Assembly: GCF_024347495.1 (NCBI RefSeq)
Contig: NZ_AP025490.1
Location: 2,852,001-2,916,000, forward strand
Length of the DNA: 64,000 bases
Direction: 5' to 3'
From: Vibrio gallaecicus
GTDB taxonomy: Bacteria; Pseudomonadota; Gammaproteobacteria; Enterobacterales; Vibrionaceae
Each line of letters starts with the position of its first letter. Position 1 is the stretch's first letter. A program made the position numbers and the translations under genes. This document shows positions 56,339-64,000 of the stretch, piece by piece. Below the pieces are notes generated by a model, which was given only the letters and a program-made list of their open reading frames with translations, had not been told where the DNA came from and did not search any database.

Positions 56339-59300
56339 TTAATCAAATTCAAATTGGTAGAGCAGATCAACCGCGCTGTCTAAACCAGATACCGCTTCTA
56401 CATAGAGGTCTTGCATCAAGCGATAGCGCACGGTGAACTCACCTAAGGAGTTAAATATACCTACGCCATATTTCACTTGAAGCCCAGGTAAAATATAACC
56501 ACTCACTGTTACTTGAGAATCATCACCTGATCCAGCAGTGTCTAGCTGTAAGTCTTGTACACCAAAGGCTTCTCCAATCTCGCCGACTACTTTTCCGCTC
56601 TTAGCCAAGCTCAAGCCAATCAACGTCGTTGTCATGGATCCGCCACCAGATTCACCATCTATGTCTTGTCCACGCAGTAAATAAGACAACGCATTTGCTT
56701 GAGCCATTACAGGATCCGAATAAATTTCGATCTGCGGTTCAGTTGCAGGACCGGTCACTCGAACACCAGCAGTAACATCATCCTGTGTATTGTCTGGATT
56801 TCGAATCGCGTTAATCGTGACATAAGGTTGATCGACGGGTCCATTCATCAAGATCTTACCTTCTTTAATGACCAAGTCTTGACCAAAGGACTGATATGTT
56901 CCATCTGCGATATTCACTTCGCCAGTAATAAACGGACCTTTATCTTTCTGTGCAACGTTCAACTTACCGATTAGCCCGCCTTCTAAACCAAAAGCAGCCA
57001 ATTGGAAGTCATCACCTATTGAGATATTAATATTCGTTTCAACATCAAAAGGAATGCTGTTTGCGGAATCATCAGCTTCTAAATTTTCATTTAAGACCAC
57101 TTGGTCTTTAGATACACCGACAGCACTTGGTGGCAATTCTTCTACCACAATCCTTCCCCAAGGTAGGCTTATATCACCTGTAATTTTGGCTAACTTAGGA
57201 GTGATATCGATGGTCATGTCTGGCACGACTTTAATTTTAACCATAGGCGGTAAGTTTACTTTCAGCTCTTCAGCAAAAATTCGTAGATTCGAGTTCCAAT
57301 CCTTTAAATCTTGCCAATCACCAGAACCTTCAACTTCCAACTTCCCGTCAGGAGTAATAATGTCAGCATTTACACTGGCGTTGTAACCATCAAAATCCAG
57401 TTGAACTTTACCGCTATTGACATCAATAGGCGTGATATCACCTTTTACTTGAATACCATCAACAGAAAATTGACCAAAGACTTGAGGGTGCATAAGCGCC
57501 CCTTTTACCGCAATCTCTGACTGAAGTTCAGCCTGTAACAGGCTGTACTGCCCTAAAATTGGCTCTAAGAAATCTAGATTGAATGTGGTGAGCTTAAATT
57601 CAGCATCAACCGTCTTATCCTCAATAAGTACGTCGGGTAAAAACAGTTTTCCTGAAATATCACCATTATCTGTCACATCCAGCATCCAGTCTGCGCTTAA
57701 CTGGTTATCTTTCACTTCGGCATTCAATGCGATGGTTTCCCATCCAATAGTCACTGGCTCACCTAAGTTTTGTATCGCTTTACCTTTAGGTAATATCACC
57801 TTAAGCAGAACTTCAGGTGCTGCACCTTCCGCCCATTTGGCATCTGCAGTAGCATTCACCATGCCTTCCACATTCGTGCCTTCAGGGATGTACTGCTTAA
57901 TTTGGTCAAAGTTAAACTGATTAATAGCCAGCTTCGCTTCTCCAGCCTTACCTACCGTCGCATCCTCAGTCAAACACACGCTTGAGCCCGCTTGAGTCCA
58001 ACAATGGTTTTGAACCATCACCGACTCTTTATCCACATCAGCTTTAATTGATACAGATTTATCAAGCAACCATGAACCTTGCTCAGAGGTGACTTTCATT
58101 CTCTCAAGTGCACCATTCCAAATCATACTTGGCTTTTGTGTTAACTCACCAGAGATTGCCAAGCTGGTTGAGACAATATTGGATACCACATCTAACGTTA
58201 ACTCATGAGACTTTTCACCACCTTTAACATTTAATTGCACGTTATCGATGGTGTTCTCTTGATAAGCCATGCCTGTCGCCGAGAGGGTTAGATCGGCAGA
58301 AGGGTGGGGAAGTGGCGTTACTGAACCAGATAAGACAAGCTTCTCTAATGTCGCTTCATCGTTCCAGTTCACTTGTTCTAAATTAAGTGAAAGATCCGCT
58401 TCAGGTTCCATGAATTGACCTGTTAGGTGAATTTCACCTAACAGTTTCCCAGCTAACTCAGGAACACTTTTGGCCAATTCAGGAAAGTTAACCTCAACGT
58501 CCATATTCCATGTTTTATCTAATGTTCCTTTTGCGTGTAATGCGTTAGGTCCATGAGATAGAACCAAGCCTTGGGTGGTAATTTTTGGCCCACCCGTAGC
58601 TTTTTTATCAGAAGCATTAAGTTGACCTTCAATATTTAATGGATAGTCACGCAAAATACCGTCTATATCTAACATGGGCAGTTCTACCGCCCATCCACCA
58701 GCTTCAGTTAATTCACCAGATGTTTGCAGCTTTCCGCTGATGTTCCCTTCTGCATTCGGCCATTGTAAACCTGGCTGAATGTCTTTGAGAGCAATGTCCG
58801 CCGTCCAGTTAATTGGAGCCGCCCAATTCGCCATCACTTTACCGCGAACTTCTCCACCTAATGTGCCTAGCGTTAAACTTTCTAAATCTATTTGCTCTAA
58901 GGTTCCTTTACCTTTTAAGTCGACAGCAAGATCGGGGATATCTTTTCCGGCAATGTCGGTATCAAGAAGTAACGTGTACCCATCAAGAGAACCACTTGTT
59001 TTCAACTGTGCAATATCAACACTGATATCGCTTTTACCTTTCAACGGCCACTGAGCGACACCATTATTCAAGGTTAAATCGAAAGGTAATGTGGGTTCTA
59101 AAGGCTGGATATTGCCTGACAGTTCCGCCTGAATAACGTCAGAGAATCTAGAATCAAAGTGTAGTTTGGCAACACTTCCGTTAGCTTGAATGTTCACGGT
59201 TTGCCCAGAGATATCCGTTTCTTTGACTAAAGCATCTAGCGATAACTCAATAGGGTAACCGCCTACTAGCTCAACACGAGTCGATAGATTTGCGCTAGCT

Positions 59301-60112
59301 TGAGGCACATCGAGTTCGAGTGTGGTCACATCAACAACATTGCCACCAATTGTCGCTTCAACACCTAAGTGATTCACGATGACAGGCGCTTCTTGATTTA
59401 AAGTAAAACGATTTAGGTCAAACCGCTGCAAAGCTATATTGATTGGGATCCATACTTCAGGCAAAACAATCGGTTGCGGTTCAGATTTCGCCGTTTGACT
59501 CTGTGTTTCATCTGCGTTTTCTTTTGTATCCGCACTTTCCGAAGAAGCAAGCTCAACTGACAAGTCATTCAAAACTGTAGGCGCGATCGTCAAGCGATCC
59601 CCATTCATTTTAAAAGCAGTTGAAAACAATGCCCAATCCACTTGATTGCCTAAGATATTCAAATTGATATCAGACAGCGCAATACGATTGACCATTATTG
59701 GTAAAGGTGTCGCAATAGATTTAGCTGGTGGGGTTTCAGGAGCTGGATCTTCAGTCGGTTCTGGTAAGTCAGATAAAGTGAAATCCAAACCTTGAATAGC
59801 AATTTCATCAACACACAGTGCCGGATCTAACAGACATCTTGGGTTGATTGCCAAAGTGACCGTTTCAAGTTTGGTATCGACATGAAGGCTTTCATCTTCG
59901 AAAGAAAGATTATGTAGAGTAAATCGAGGAAAAAGTGCGCCTGAGGTTTCAGTAACTCTTAATTGAGGAAGTGCTTTTTCGGCTCCCCATAAAACTAAAT
60001 TCAACCCAGGGTTCGTAAATAAGATTGTCGCCAAGAAGACAACAACTACTAACAACAGTGAGATGAGTGAAATTGAGCTCCATTTAGCCCACTTTGTCAT
60101 CACTTTAATCAT
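56339..60112 (-). CDS. tamB: translocation and assembly module subunit TamB
   Basis: 1257 aa (E. coli 1259). One N-terminal inner-membrane anchor (about 12-33), a very long periplasmic beta-taco of repeated strands, and the C-terminal DUF490 domain that meets TamA. It serves as an envelope-spanning phospholipid bridge and aids assembly of some outer-membrane proteins. A Pro/Glu-rich insert stands near 117-133 and a Ser/Glu/Gln-rich one near 190-215. Its ATG overlaps the tamA stop (ATGA). Confidence 0.96.
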   Translation of the reverse strand: MIKVMTKWAKWSSISLISLLLVVVVFLATILFTNPGLNLVLWGAEKALPQLRVTETSGALFPRFTLHNLSFEDESLHVDTKLETVTLAINPRCLLDPALCVDEIAIQGLDFTLSDLPEPTEDPAPETPPAKSIATPLPIMVNRIALSDINLNILGNQVDWALFSTAFKMNGDRLTIAPTVLNDLSVELASSESADTKENADETQSQTAKSEPQPIVLPEVWIPINIALQRFDLNRFTLNQEAPVIVNHLGVEATIGGNVVDVTTLELDVPQASANLSTRVELVGGYPIELSLDALVKETDISGQTVNIQANGSVAKLHFDSRFSDVIQAELSGNIQPLEPTLPFDLTLNNGVAQWPLKGKSDISVDIAQLKTSGSLDGYTLLLDTDIAGKDIPDLAVDLKGKGTLEQIDLESLTLGTLGGEVRGKVMANWAAPINWTADIALKDIQPGLQWPNAEGNISGKLQTSGELTEAGGWAVELPMLDIDGILRDYPLNIEGQLNASDKKATGGPKITTQGLVLSHGPNALHAKGTLDKTWNMDVEVNFPELAKSVPELAGKLLGEIHLTGQFMEPEADLSLNLEQVNWNDEATLEKLVLSGSVTPLPHPSADLTLSATGMAYQENTIDNVQLNVKGGEKSHELTLDVVSNIVSTSLAISGELTQKPSMIWNGALERMKVTSEQGSWLLDKSVSIKADVDKESVMVQNHCWTQAGSSVCLTEDATVGKAGEAKLAINQFNFDQIKQYIPEGTNVEGMVNATADAKWAEGAAPEVLLKVILPKGKAIQNLGEPVTIGWETIALNAEVKDNQLSADWMLDVTDNGDISGKLFLPDVLIEDKTVDAEFKLTTFNLDFLEPILGQYSLLQAELQSEIAVKGALMHPQVFGQFSVDGIQVKGDITPIDVNSGKVQLDFDGYNASVNADIITPDGKLEVEGSGDWQDLKDWNSNLRIFAEELKVNLPPMVKIKVVPDMTIDITPKLAKITGDISLPWGRIVVEELPPSAVGVSKDQVVLNENLEADDSANSIPFDVETNINISIGDDFQLAAFGLEGGLIGKLNVAQKDKGPFITGEVNIADGTYQSFGQDLVIKEGKILMNGPVDQPYVTINAIRNPDNTQDDVTAGVRVTGPATEPQIEIYSDPVMAQANALSYLLRGQDIDGESGGGSMTTTLIGLSLAKSGKVVGEIGEAFGVQDLQLDTAGSGDDSQVTVSGYILPGLQVKYGVGIFNSLGEFTVRYRLMQDLYVEAVSGLDSAVDLLYQFEFD

Positions 60113-61836
60113 AACTCAGGTCCTAAAGTGAAATGCACTTGGAATTCATTACCAGGCGTTGCATCGAGACCCCAAGCAAAATCTAAACTAATCGGTCCAA
60201 CAGGCGAAGCCCAACGAACCCCAACTCCCGTACCTTTTTTCCATTCAGGAGTGTCGTTGAATGCATCACCTACATCAACAAACATGGCTCCCCACCAGTT
60301 ACCATACACTCGGTATTGATACTCCAAAGTACTGCTTGCGGTAAATTTAGCACCGGTTAAAGCCCCACTAAAATCTTTAGGAGAAATCGATTCGTATCCA
60401 TAACCACGAATGCTGTTATCACCACCGGCGAAGAATCTTAAGGAAGGAGAAAGAGCATCAAAATCTTCCGCTACGTTCGCCCCCCCCTCTAAACGAGCTA
60501 AACCTCGATGGTTCTCTCCAATGCCTCGGATCCAAGTCGTACGCCCTTGAACTCTAAAGACTCGTGTTTCAGACAAAAGAGTATCGTCACCGATTTCCAT
60601 GGTAATACTCTGTTTATCTCCCCACATAGGCATTGAACCACCACGACTTCGAGTTCGTGAAAAAGAGACACCAGGTAATAAGAACTGGCCAACATCACTT
60701 TGTAAACCTTGCTCATAGTTTTCAATAAGATAACGGATAAAAACAGTTCTGTGCCAACCGCTTTCTAATCTCCAGTGTCTCTCGAGGGCTAAATTAGACT
60801 CCAAACTTTTAGTATCGCGATTATCTAAATTCTTCATCCCATATTGAATTTGATAATACTCATTGAGAACATCTTCAAGGGGGATTTTATAACTAGCAAC
60901 CACGGTCTGCTCTGGCTTTGAAATAGAAAGGCTACTATTAAAACTATGCCCGTATTGGTTTAGCCAGGGCTTTTTCCATTTCAACGTTCCTTTCACACCA
61001 ACATCAGTCGAAAAACCAATACCGGTTTCCAATTGGTTTTTTGATTGTGGTGAAAGTGACACTTTCATAGGTATCTCACGACCTTTACCTAGGTACTCAA
61101 GATCCGGCTCAACAAATACAGAAGAGAACCAATCAGTATTCGATAGGTTACTGTTATATTCGCCAACTTTTGACACAAGATAAGGCTCGTTGTCTTCAAA
61201 TGGTCTTAACGATTCCACTCTATCTTCTTCAATTTGGCTGCCTATGACGTTCGTTTTACCAAAGTGATAGCGAATACCGCTGTCATAATGCAGACGCACA
61301 TAAGCGCGATTCAGATCCGGTACCACCTCAAGGCGACTAACTAGGTAGCTCCCATCGAAATAGCCTTTCGCTAAAGCCAAGTTTCGAATAGCCGACTTTA
61401 ATGAATCATAATCGCTATGATTCAGCACGCTACCCTGAGTTAACTTTGTTCTAGCTACAAGCGCTAAAAAATCAGGATCATTTTCGGCTTCACCGCTGAT
61501 CACAATATCGGCAGTATGAATGAGCATCGGCTCACCAATATCAACCACAACTAAGAGTTCTGAACCGTCATCCGCTGAGGTGAAATCTACAACTGGGTGG
61601 TAGTAGCCCAAAGCATTCAATGCTTCATTAATTATCGACTCAATACGCGACTGAAAACGGAGTGATAAAGAGTATTCCTCTTCAGGAATTGCACTCAAAT
61701 AAGCATCAACATTATCTTGGAGAGCACCATCTAGCCCCTCTATTTCCAAAGAAACATCGGCAAGCGCATTAGCAGAAGCGAATACTGAAGTTGCCAGTAT
61801 GGCGCTAATCAGAACTGGTAAAGTTTTTCTTATCAT
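60109..61836 (-). CDS. tamA: translocation and assembly module subunit TamA
   Basis: 575 aa (E. coli 577). Signal peptide (about 1-26, ALA cleavage), three POTRA domains to about 265, then a 16-strand Omp85 barrel. The lid-lock region with FFAGGDNSIRGYGYESISP is intact and the C-terminus ends in a beta-signal (EFQVHFTLGPEL). First gene of tamAB-ytfP. Confidence 0.96.
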   Translation of the reverse strand: MIRKTLPVLISAILATSVFASANALADVSLEIEGLDGALQDNVDAYLSAIPEEEYSLSLRFQSRIESIINEALNALGYYHPVVDFTSADDGSELLVVVDIGEPMLIHTADIVISGEAENDPDFLALVARTKLTQGSVLNHSDYDSLKSAIRNLALAKGYFDGSYLVSRLEVVPDLNRAYVRLHYDSGIRYHFGKTNVIGSQIEEDRVESLRPFEDNEPYLVSKVGEYNSNLSNTDWFSSVFVEPDLEYLGKGREIPMKVSLSPQSKNQLETGIGFSTDVGVKGTLKWKKPWLNQYGHSFNSSLSISKPEQTVVASYKIPLEDVLNEYYQIQYGMKNLDNRDTKSLESNLALERHWRLESGWHRTVFIRYLIENYEQGLQSDVGQFLLPGVSFSRTRSRGGSMPMWGDKQSITMEIGDDTLLSETRVFRVQGRTTWIRGIGENHRGLARLEGGANVAEDFDALSPSLRFFAGGDNSIRGYGYESISPKDFSGALTGAKFTASSTLEYQYRVYGNWWGAMFVDVGDAFNDTPEWKKGTGVGVRWASPVGPISLDFAWGLDATPGNEFQVHFTLGPEL

Positions 61837-62159
61837 GCTTAATTGGTGAGTAAGTTATAAATACGTTAAGAAGTAAGCGAAATAATACCGTTAAAAGACC
61901 ACTTAGTCTGTAATAAATAAGGTCATATCTCGGTCTAATTTGAGGAGTGAATAAACTTTTAACGAATTAGTGAATTATATCGGAAAACCATTCTTCACTT
62001 ATAACCTATCAGATTGCGAAATATTGACCAATCATGAACTTATAATCTCACCTTTTGCATGAAATCATATTGAAATGGTGCGACCAAAGGTTATAGATGA
62101 ATAAATTTGTATTGGCTGATACATGCCAAAACAACGAATCAAAGAGTAGAAAAGGATAA
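61837..62159. other. tamA-msrA divergent intergenic region
   Basis: 323 bp, AT-rich, upstream regions of two divergent genes. I find no ORF with a ribosome site, no tRNA and no hairpin-plus-T-run. No promoter stands out enough to call. Confidence 0.5.
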
Positions 62160-62798
62160 ATGATGATTAACAAACAAGACATGGTAACTGCCAATGATGC
62201 GCTTGCAGGAAATGAGCAAAAAATTGAAGTAACCGAGCCACATTTTGTCAATCAAACTGACTTAACTAAAGCACCAGAAGGCACTCAGCAGCAAGTGCTA
62301 CTAGGCATGGGATGTTTTTGGGGAGCTGAACGACTTTTTTGGAACTTAGATGGCGTTGTTTCTACATCTGTTGGTTATGCCGGAGGTTTTACTAAACACC
62401 CAACTTACGAGCAAGTATGTACAGCTCAAACCGGTCATACTGAAGTTGTAAGAGTGATTTTTGATAGTCAAAGATTACCACTAAGCCAACTACTACAAAC
62501 ATTTTGGGAACGTCACGACCCTACTCAAGGCATGCAACAAGGCAATGACCGCGGTACTCAATATCGTTCAGCGATTTATACATTTAGCGAAGACCAGCAG
62601 AGCATTGCATTACAATCTAAAGATCAATATCAAGCAGCGCTTTCTCAGTCTCTTGGTAATGCCGTGACAACAGAAATCTTACCCGCCGGTCAGTATTTTT
62701 ATGCTGAAACTTACCACCAGCAATATCTAGCTAAAAATCCAGGCGGCTACTGCGGTCTAGGTGGTACAGGGGTTTGCTTTCCACCGAGCTTAGCGTAA
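62160..62798 (+). CDS. msrA: peptide methionine sulfoxide reductase MsrA
   Basis: 212 aa (E. coli 212). It reduces methionine-S-sulfoxide in proteins. Catalytic Cys52 lies in GCFWG at 51-55; recycling cysteines are at about 198 and 206 in CGLGGTGVC. Either of two consecutive ATGs could be used; the second has better spacing from AGGA. Own terminator. Confidence 0.97.
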   Translation: MMINKQDMVTANDALAGNEQKIEVTEPHFVNQTDLTKAPEGTQQQVLLGMGCFWGAERLFWNLDGVVSTSVGYAGGFTKHPTYEQVCTAQTGHTEVVRVIFDSQRLPLSQLLQTFWERHDPTQGMQQGNDRGTQYRSAIYTFSEDQQSIALQSKDQYQAALSQSLGNAVTTEILPAGQYFYAETYHQQYLAKNPGGYCGLGGTGVCFPPSLA

Positions 62799-62836
62799 CC
62801 AAGTAATTAGAAACGGTGACTTCATATCAGATATAA

Positions 62837-62863
62837 AAATGGCTTCCTCACTGGAAGCCATTT
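62837..62863 (+). terminator. terminator of msrA
   Basis: Perfect hairpin aaatggcttcc-tcact-ggaagccattt followed by a T-rich tail. Confidence 0.8.
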
Positions 62864-62929
62864 CTTCATACCGAACTTTAAAACCAGATAGCTGAGTATC
62901 CAGACAATTTAATGCCTATAGGTAAGAGC

Positions 62930-63130
62930 TTAAACAGGTAAGCCTGCAATCGTACCATTCACTTCTTTAAAAATAGTCAGCTTTTGTTTGTCTGAAATTT
63001 CAGGAAGCAGAACCTTGCCTTGATCGAATCGAAACTCACCGATACCTTCAATAGCAAACTGACCTTTAAACAAAACTTTAACGAAACGTGCCACTTGACG
63101 TGGACGGTATGTAGAAAATTCACGGAGCAT
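62930..63130 (-). CDS. ytfK: YtfK-like (DUF1107) small protein
   Basis: 66 aa. MLREFSTYRPRQVARFVKVLFKGQFAIEGIG and FRFDQGKVLLPEISD align with E. coli YtfK, which binds SpoT and tips it toward (p)ppGpp synthesis during phosphate or fatty-acid starvation. The role here is inferred by family. GAGG lies before the chosen ATG; a 13-codon extension upstream adds nothing known. Position next to msrA/ytfJ matches the E. coli ytf cluster. Confidence 0.85.
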   Translation of the reverse strand: MLREFSTYRPRQVARFVKVLFKGQFAIEGIGEFRFDQGKVLLPEISDKQKLTIFKEVNGTIAGLPV

Positions 63131-63375
63131 ATACAACCTCAATTCCATTTGGGGTAAAACAGTATTCACTTAGGTGTTCAAATTTACCTTATTTTCAGCT
63201 AATTCCTTTAGCGACACCAACATGATCGTGCACCAAGCCAGTATAGCGTACATTATACTCATAGATAACATATCTGCAACACCTTTCTATAGCGCACGAT
63301 AAGAAAGTTAACAAAGCAATTTTCTAATTTCATATTATACTTCCAAGGCAAACCAACTAGCGGAATAAAAATATA

Positions 63376-63927
63376 ATGAAAAACAAAACTCTACTTACTC
63401 TACTACTATCAGCCTCTCCTCTATTCGCCAATGCTCATAACCTTTCTGTTGGCGGCTCAGTCCCAACAGTTGAGGTAAACAGCTACGGCGAAATAATCCT
63501 TAAAGAAGGCAATACGGACTACCAAACTTGGTCAACCAATGCTCTCTTAGGAAAAGTTCGAGTCATTCAAGCGATTGCTGGTCGAAGCAGCTCAAAAGAA
63601 ATGAATGCGCCTTTAATGGCTGCAATTACCGCAGCTAAATTCTCTGAAAATGATTACCAAACGACGACAGTCATCAACCAAGATGATTCCATTTGGGGTA
63701 CAGGATCGTTTGTGAAATCTTCTGCAGAAGACAGCAAAGAAGAATTTCCTTGGTCATCTATGATTTTGGATGAAGATGGGCAAGTAGCAAGTTCTTGGGC
63801 TCTACAAGAAGAAAGCTCTGCGATTATTGTCCAGGATAAACAAGGCAAAATATTATTTGTGAAAGAGGGATCATTGACTGAAACAGAAATTGCCAGCGTG
63901 ATTTCGCTAATTAAAACCAGTCTATAA
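63376..63927 (+). CDS. ytfJ: YtfJ family periplasmic protein
   Basis: 183 aa with a signal peptide (about 1-20, cut after ANA). A thioredoxin-like fold family without a CxxC motif; conserved blocks are LLGKVRVIQAIAGRSSSKEMNAPLM, YQTTTVINQDD, and ALQEESSAIIVQDKQGKILFVKEG. Function not established. Divergent from ytfK across 245 bp. Confidence 0.9.
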   Translation: MKNKTLLTLLLSASPLFANAHNLSVGGSVPTVEVNSYGEIILKEGNTDYQTWSTNALLGKVRVIQAIAGRSSSKEMNAPLMAAITAAKFSENDYQTTTVINQDDSIWGTGSFVKSSAEDSKEEFPWSSMILDEDGQVASSWALQEESSAIIVQDKQGKILFVKEGSLTETEIASVISLIKTSL

Positions 63928-63959
63928 CAACTTATTACCTTCTTTTTGAAGATCTATCT

Positions 63960-63993
63960 AAAGGATATTGTTATATTGTAACAATATCCTTTT
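63960..63993 (+). terminator. terminator of ytfJ
   Basis: Hairpin aaaggatattgtta-tattg-taacaatatccttt followed by T residues, 32 bp after the stop. Confidence 0.85.
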
Positions 63994-64000
63994 TGCATCT

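Overview
The window is a chromosomal core region of a gammaproteobacterium, almost certainly Vibrionaceae (Vibrio/Aliivibrio lineage). The evidence is the AT-rich base composition, Vibrio-type 16S and 5S rRNA, and a gene order that I recall as typical of vibrio large chromosomes (pepA-holC-valS, pyrBI-ridA, mlaFEDCB-ibaG-murA, kdsD-kdsC-lptCAB-rpoN-hpf-ptsN-rapZ-npr, mpl-fbp-ppa, tamAB-msrA). The species cannot be fixed from sequence alone. I see no prophage, transposase, integron, CRISPR array or defence island.

1-10 kb: two rRNA operons in tandem, both on the minus strand. The promoter-proximal operon (16S 7931-9485, 23S 4684-7577, 5S 4441-4559) has no tRNA in its 16S-23S spacer. The second (16S 2490-4044, then tRNA-Ile and tRNA-Ala, then a 23S cut by the window edge) has both. 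The first operon has a P1/P2-like promoter pair, and the second has its own promoter between the 5S and the next 16S. BoxA sites and complementary flanks that can form the 16S and 23S processing stems are visible.

10-25 kb: an HD-GYP protein (probable c-di-GMP phosphodiesterase), a VOC protein, tRNA-Leu(CAA), an RDD membrane protein, lptFG (LPS export), then divergently pepA, holC and valS. A M48 protease/DUF898 membrane protein pair follows, then a MarR-GNAT fusion, a GH2-like protein without a catalytic domain, and rraB.

25-30.5 kb: arginine and pyrimidine metabolism. arcA and argF each have ARG-box-like sequences upstream. pyrBI is preceded by a 30-codon leader peptide and an attenuator. 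ridA follows.

30.5-44 kb: cell-envelope genes on two divergent operons. Leftward is mlaFEDCB-ibaG-murA, with plsC separate. Rightward is yrbG-kdsD-kdsC-lptC-lptA-lptB-rpoN-hpf-ptsN-rapZ-npr. Together they cover Kdo synthesis, LPS transport, phospholipid trafficking, UDP-MurNAc synthesis, sigma-54 and the nitrogen PTS.

44-64 kb: mgtE, pmbA (tldE), darP, a thiBPQ thiamine transporter behind a TPP riboswitch, mpl-ubiX, fbp, ppa, a DUF2799 lipoprotein, ytfP, tamAB, msrA, a ytfK-like small protein and ytfJ. Several start codons were moved inward from the longest reading frame on the basis of Shine-Dalgarno position and family alignment. The least explained items are the M48-DUF898 pair, the non-catalytic GH2-like protein and the motif-rich rraB-arcA intergenic region.
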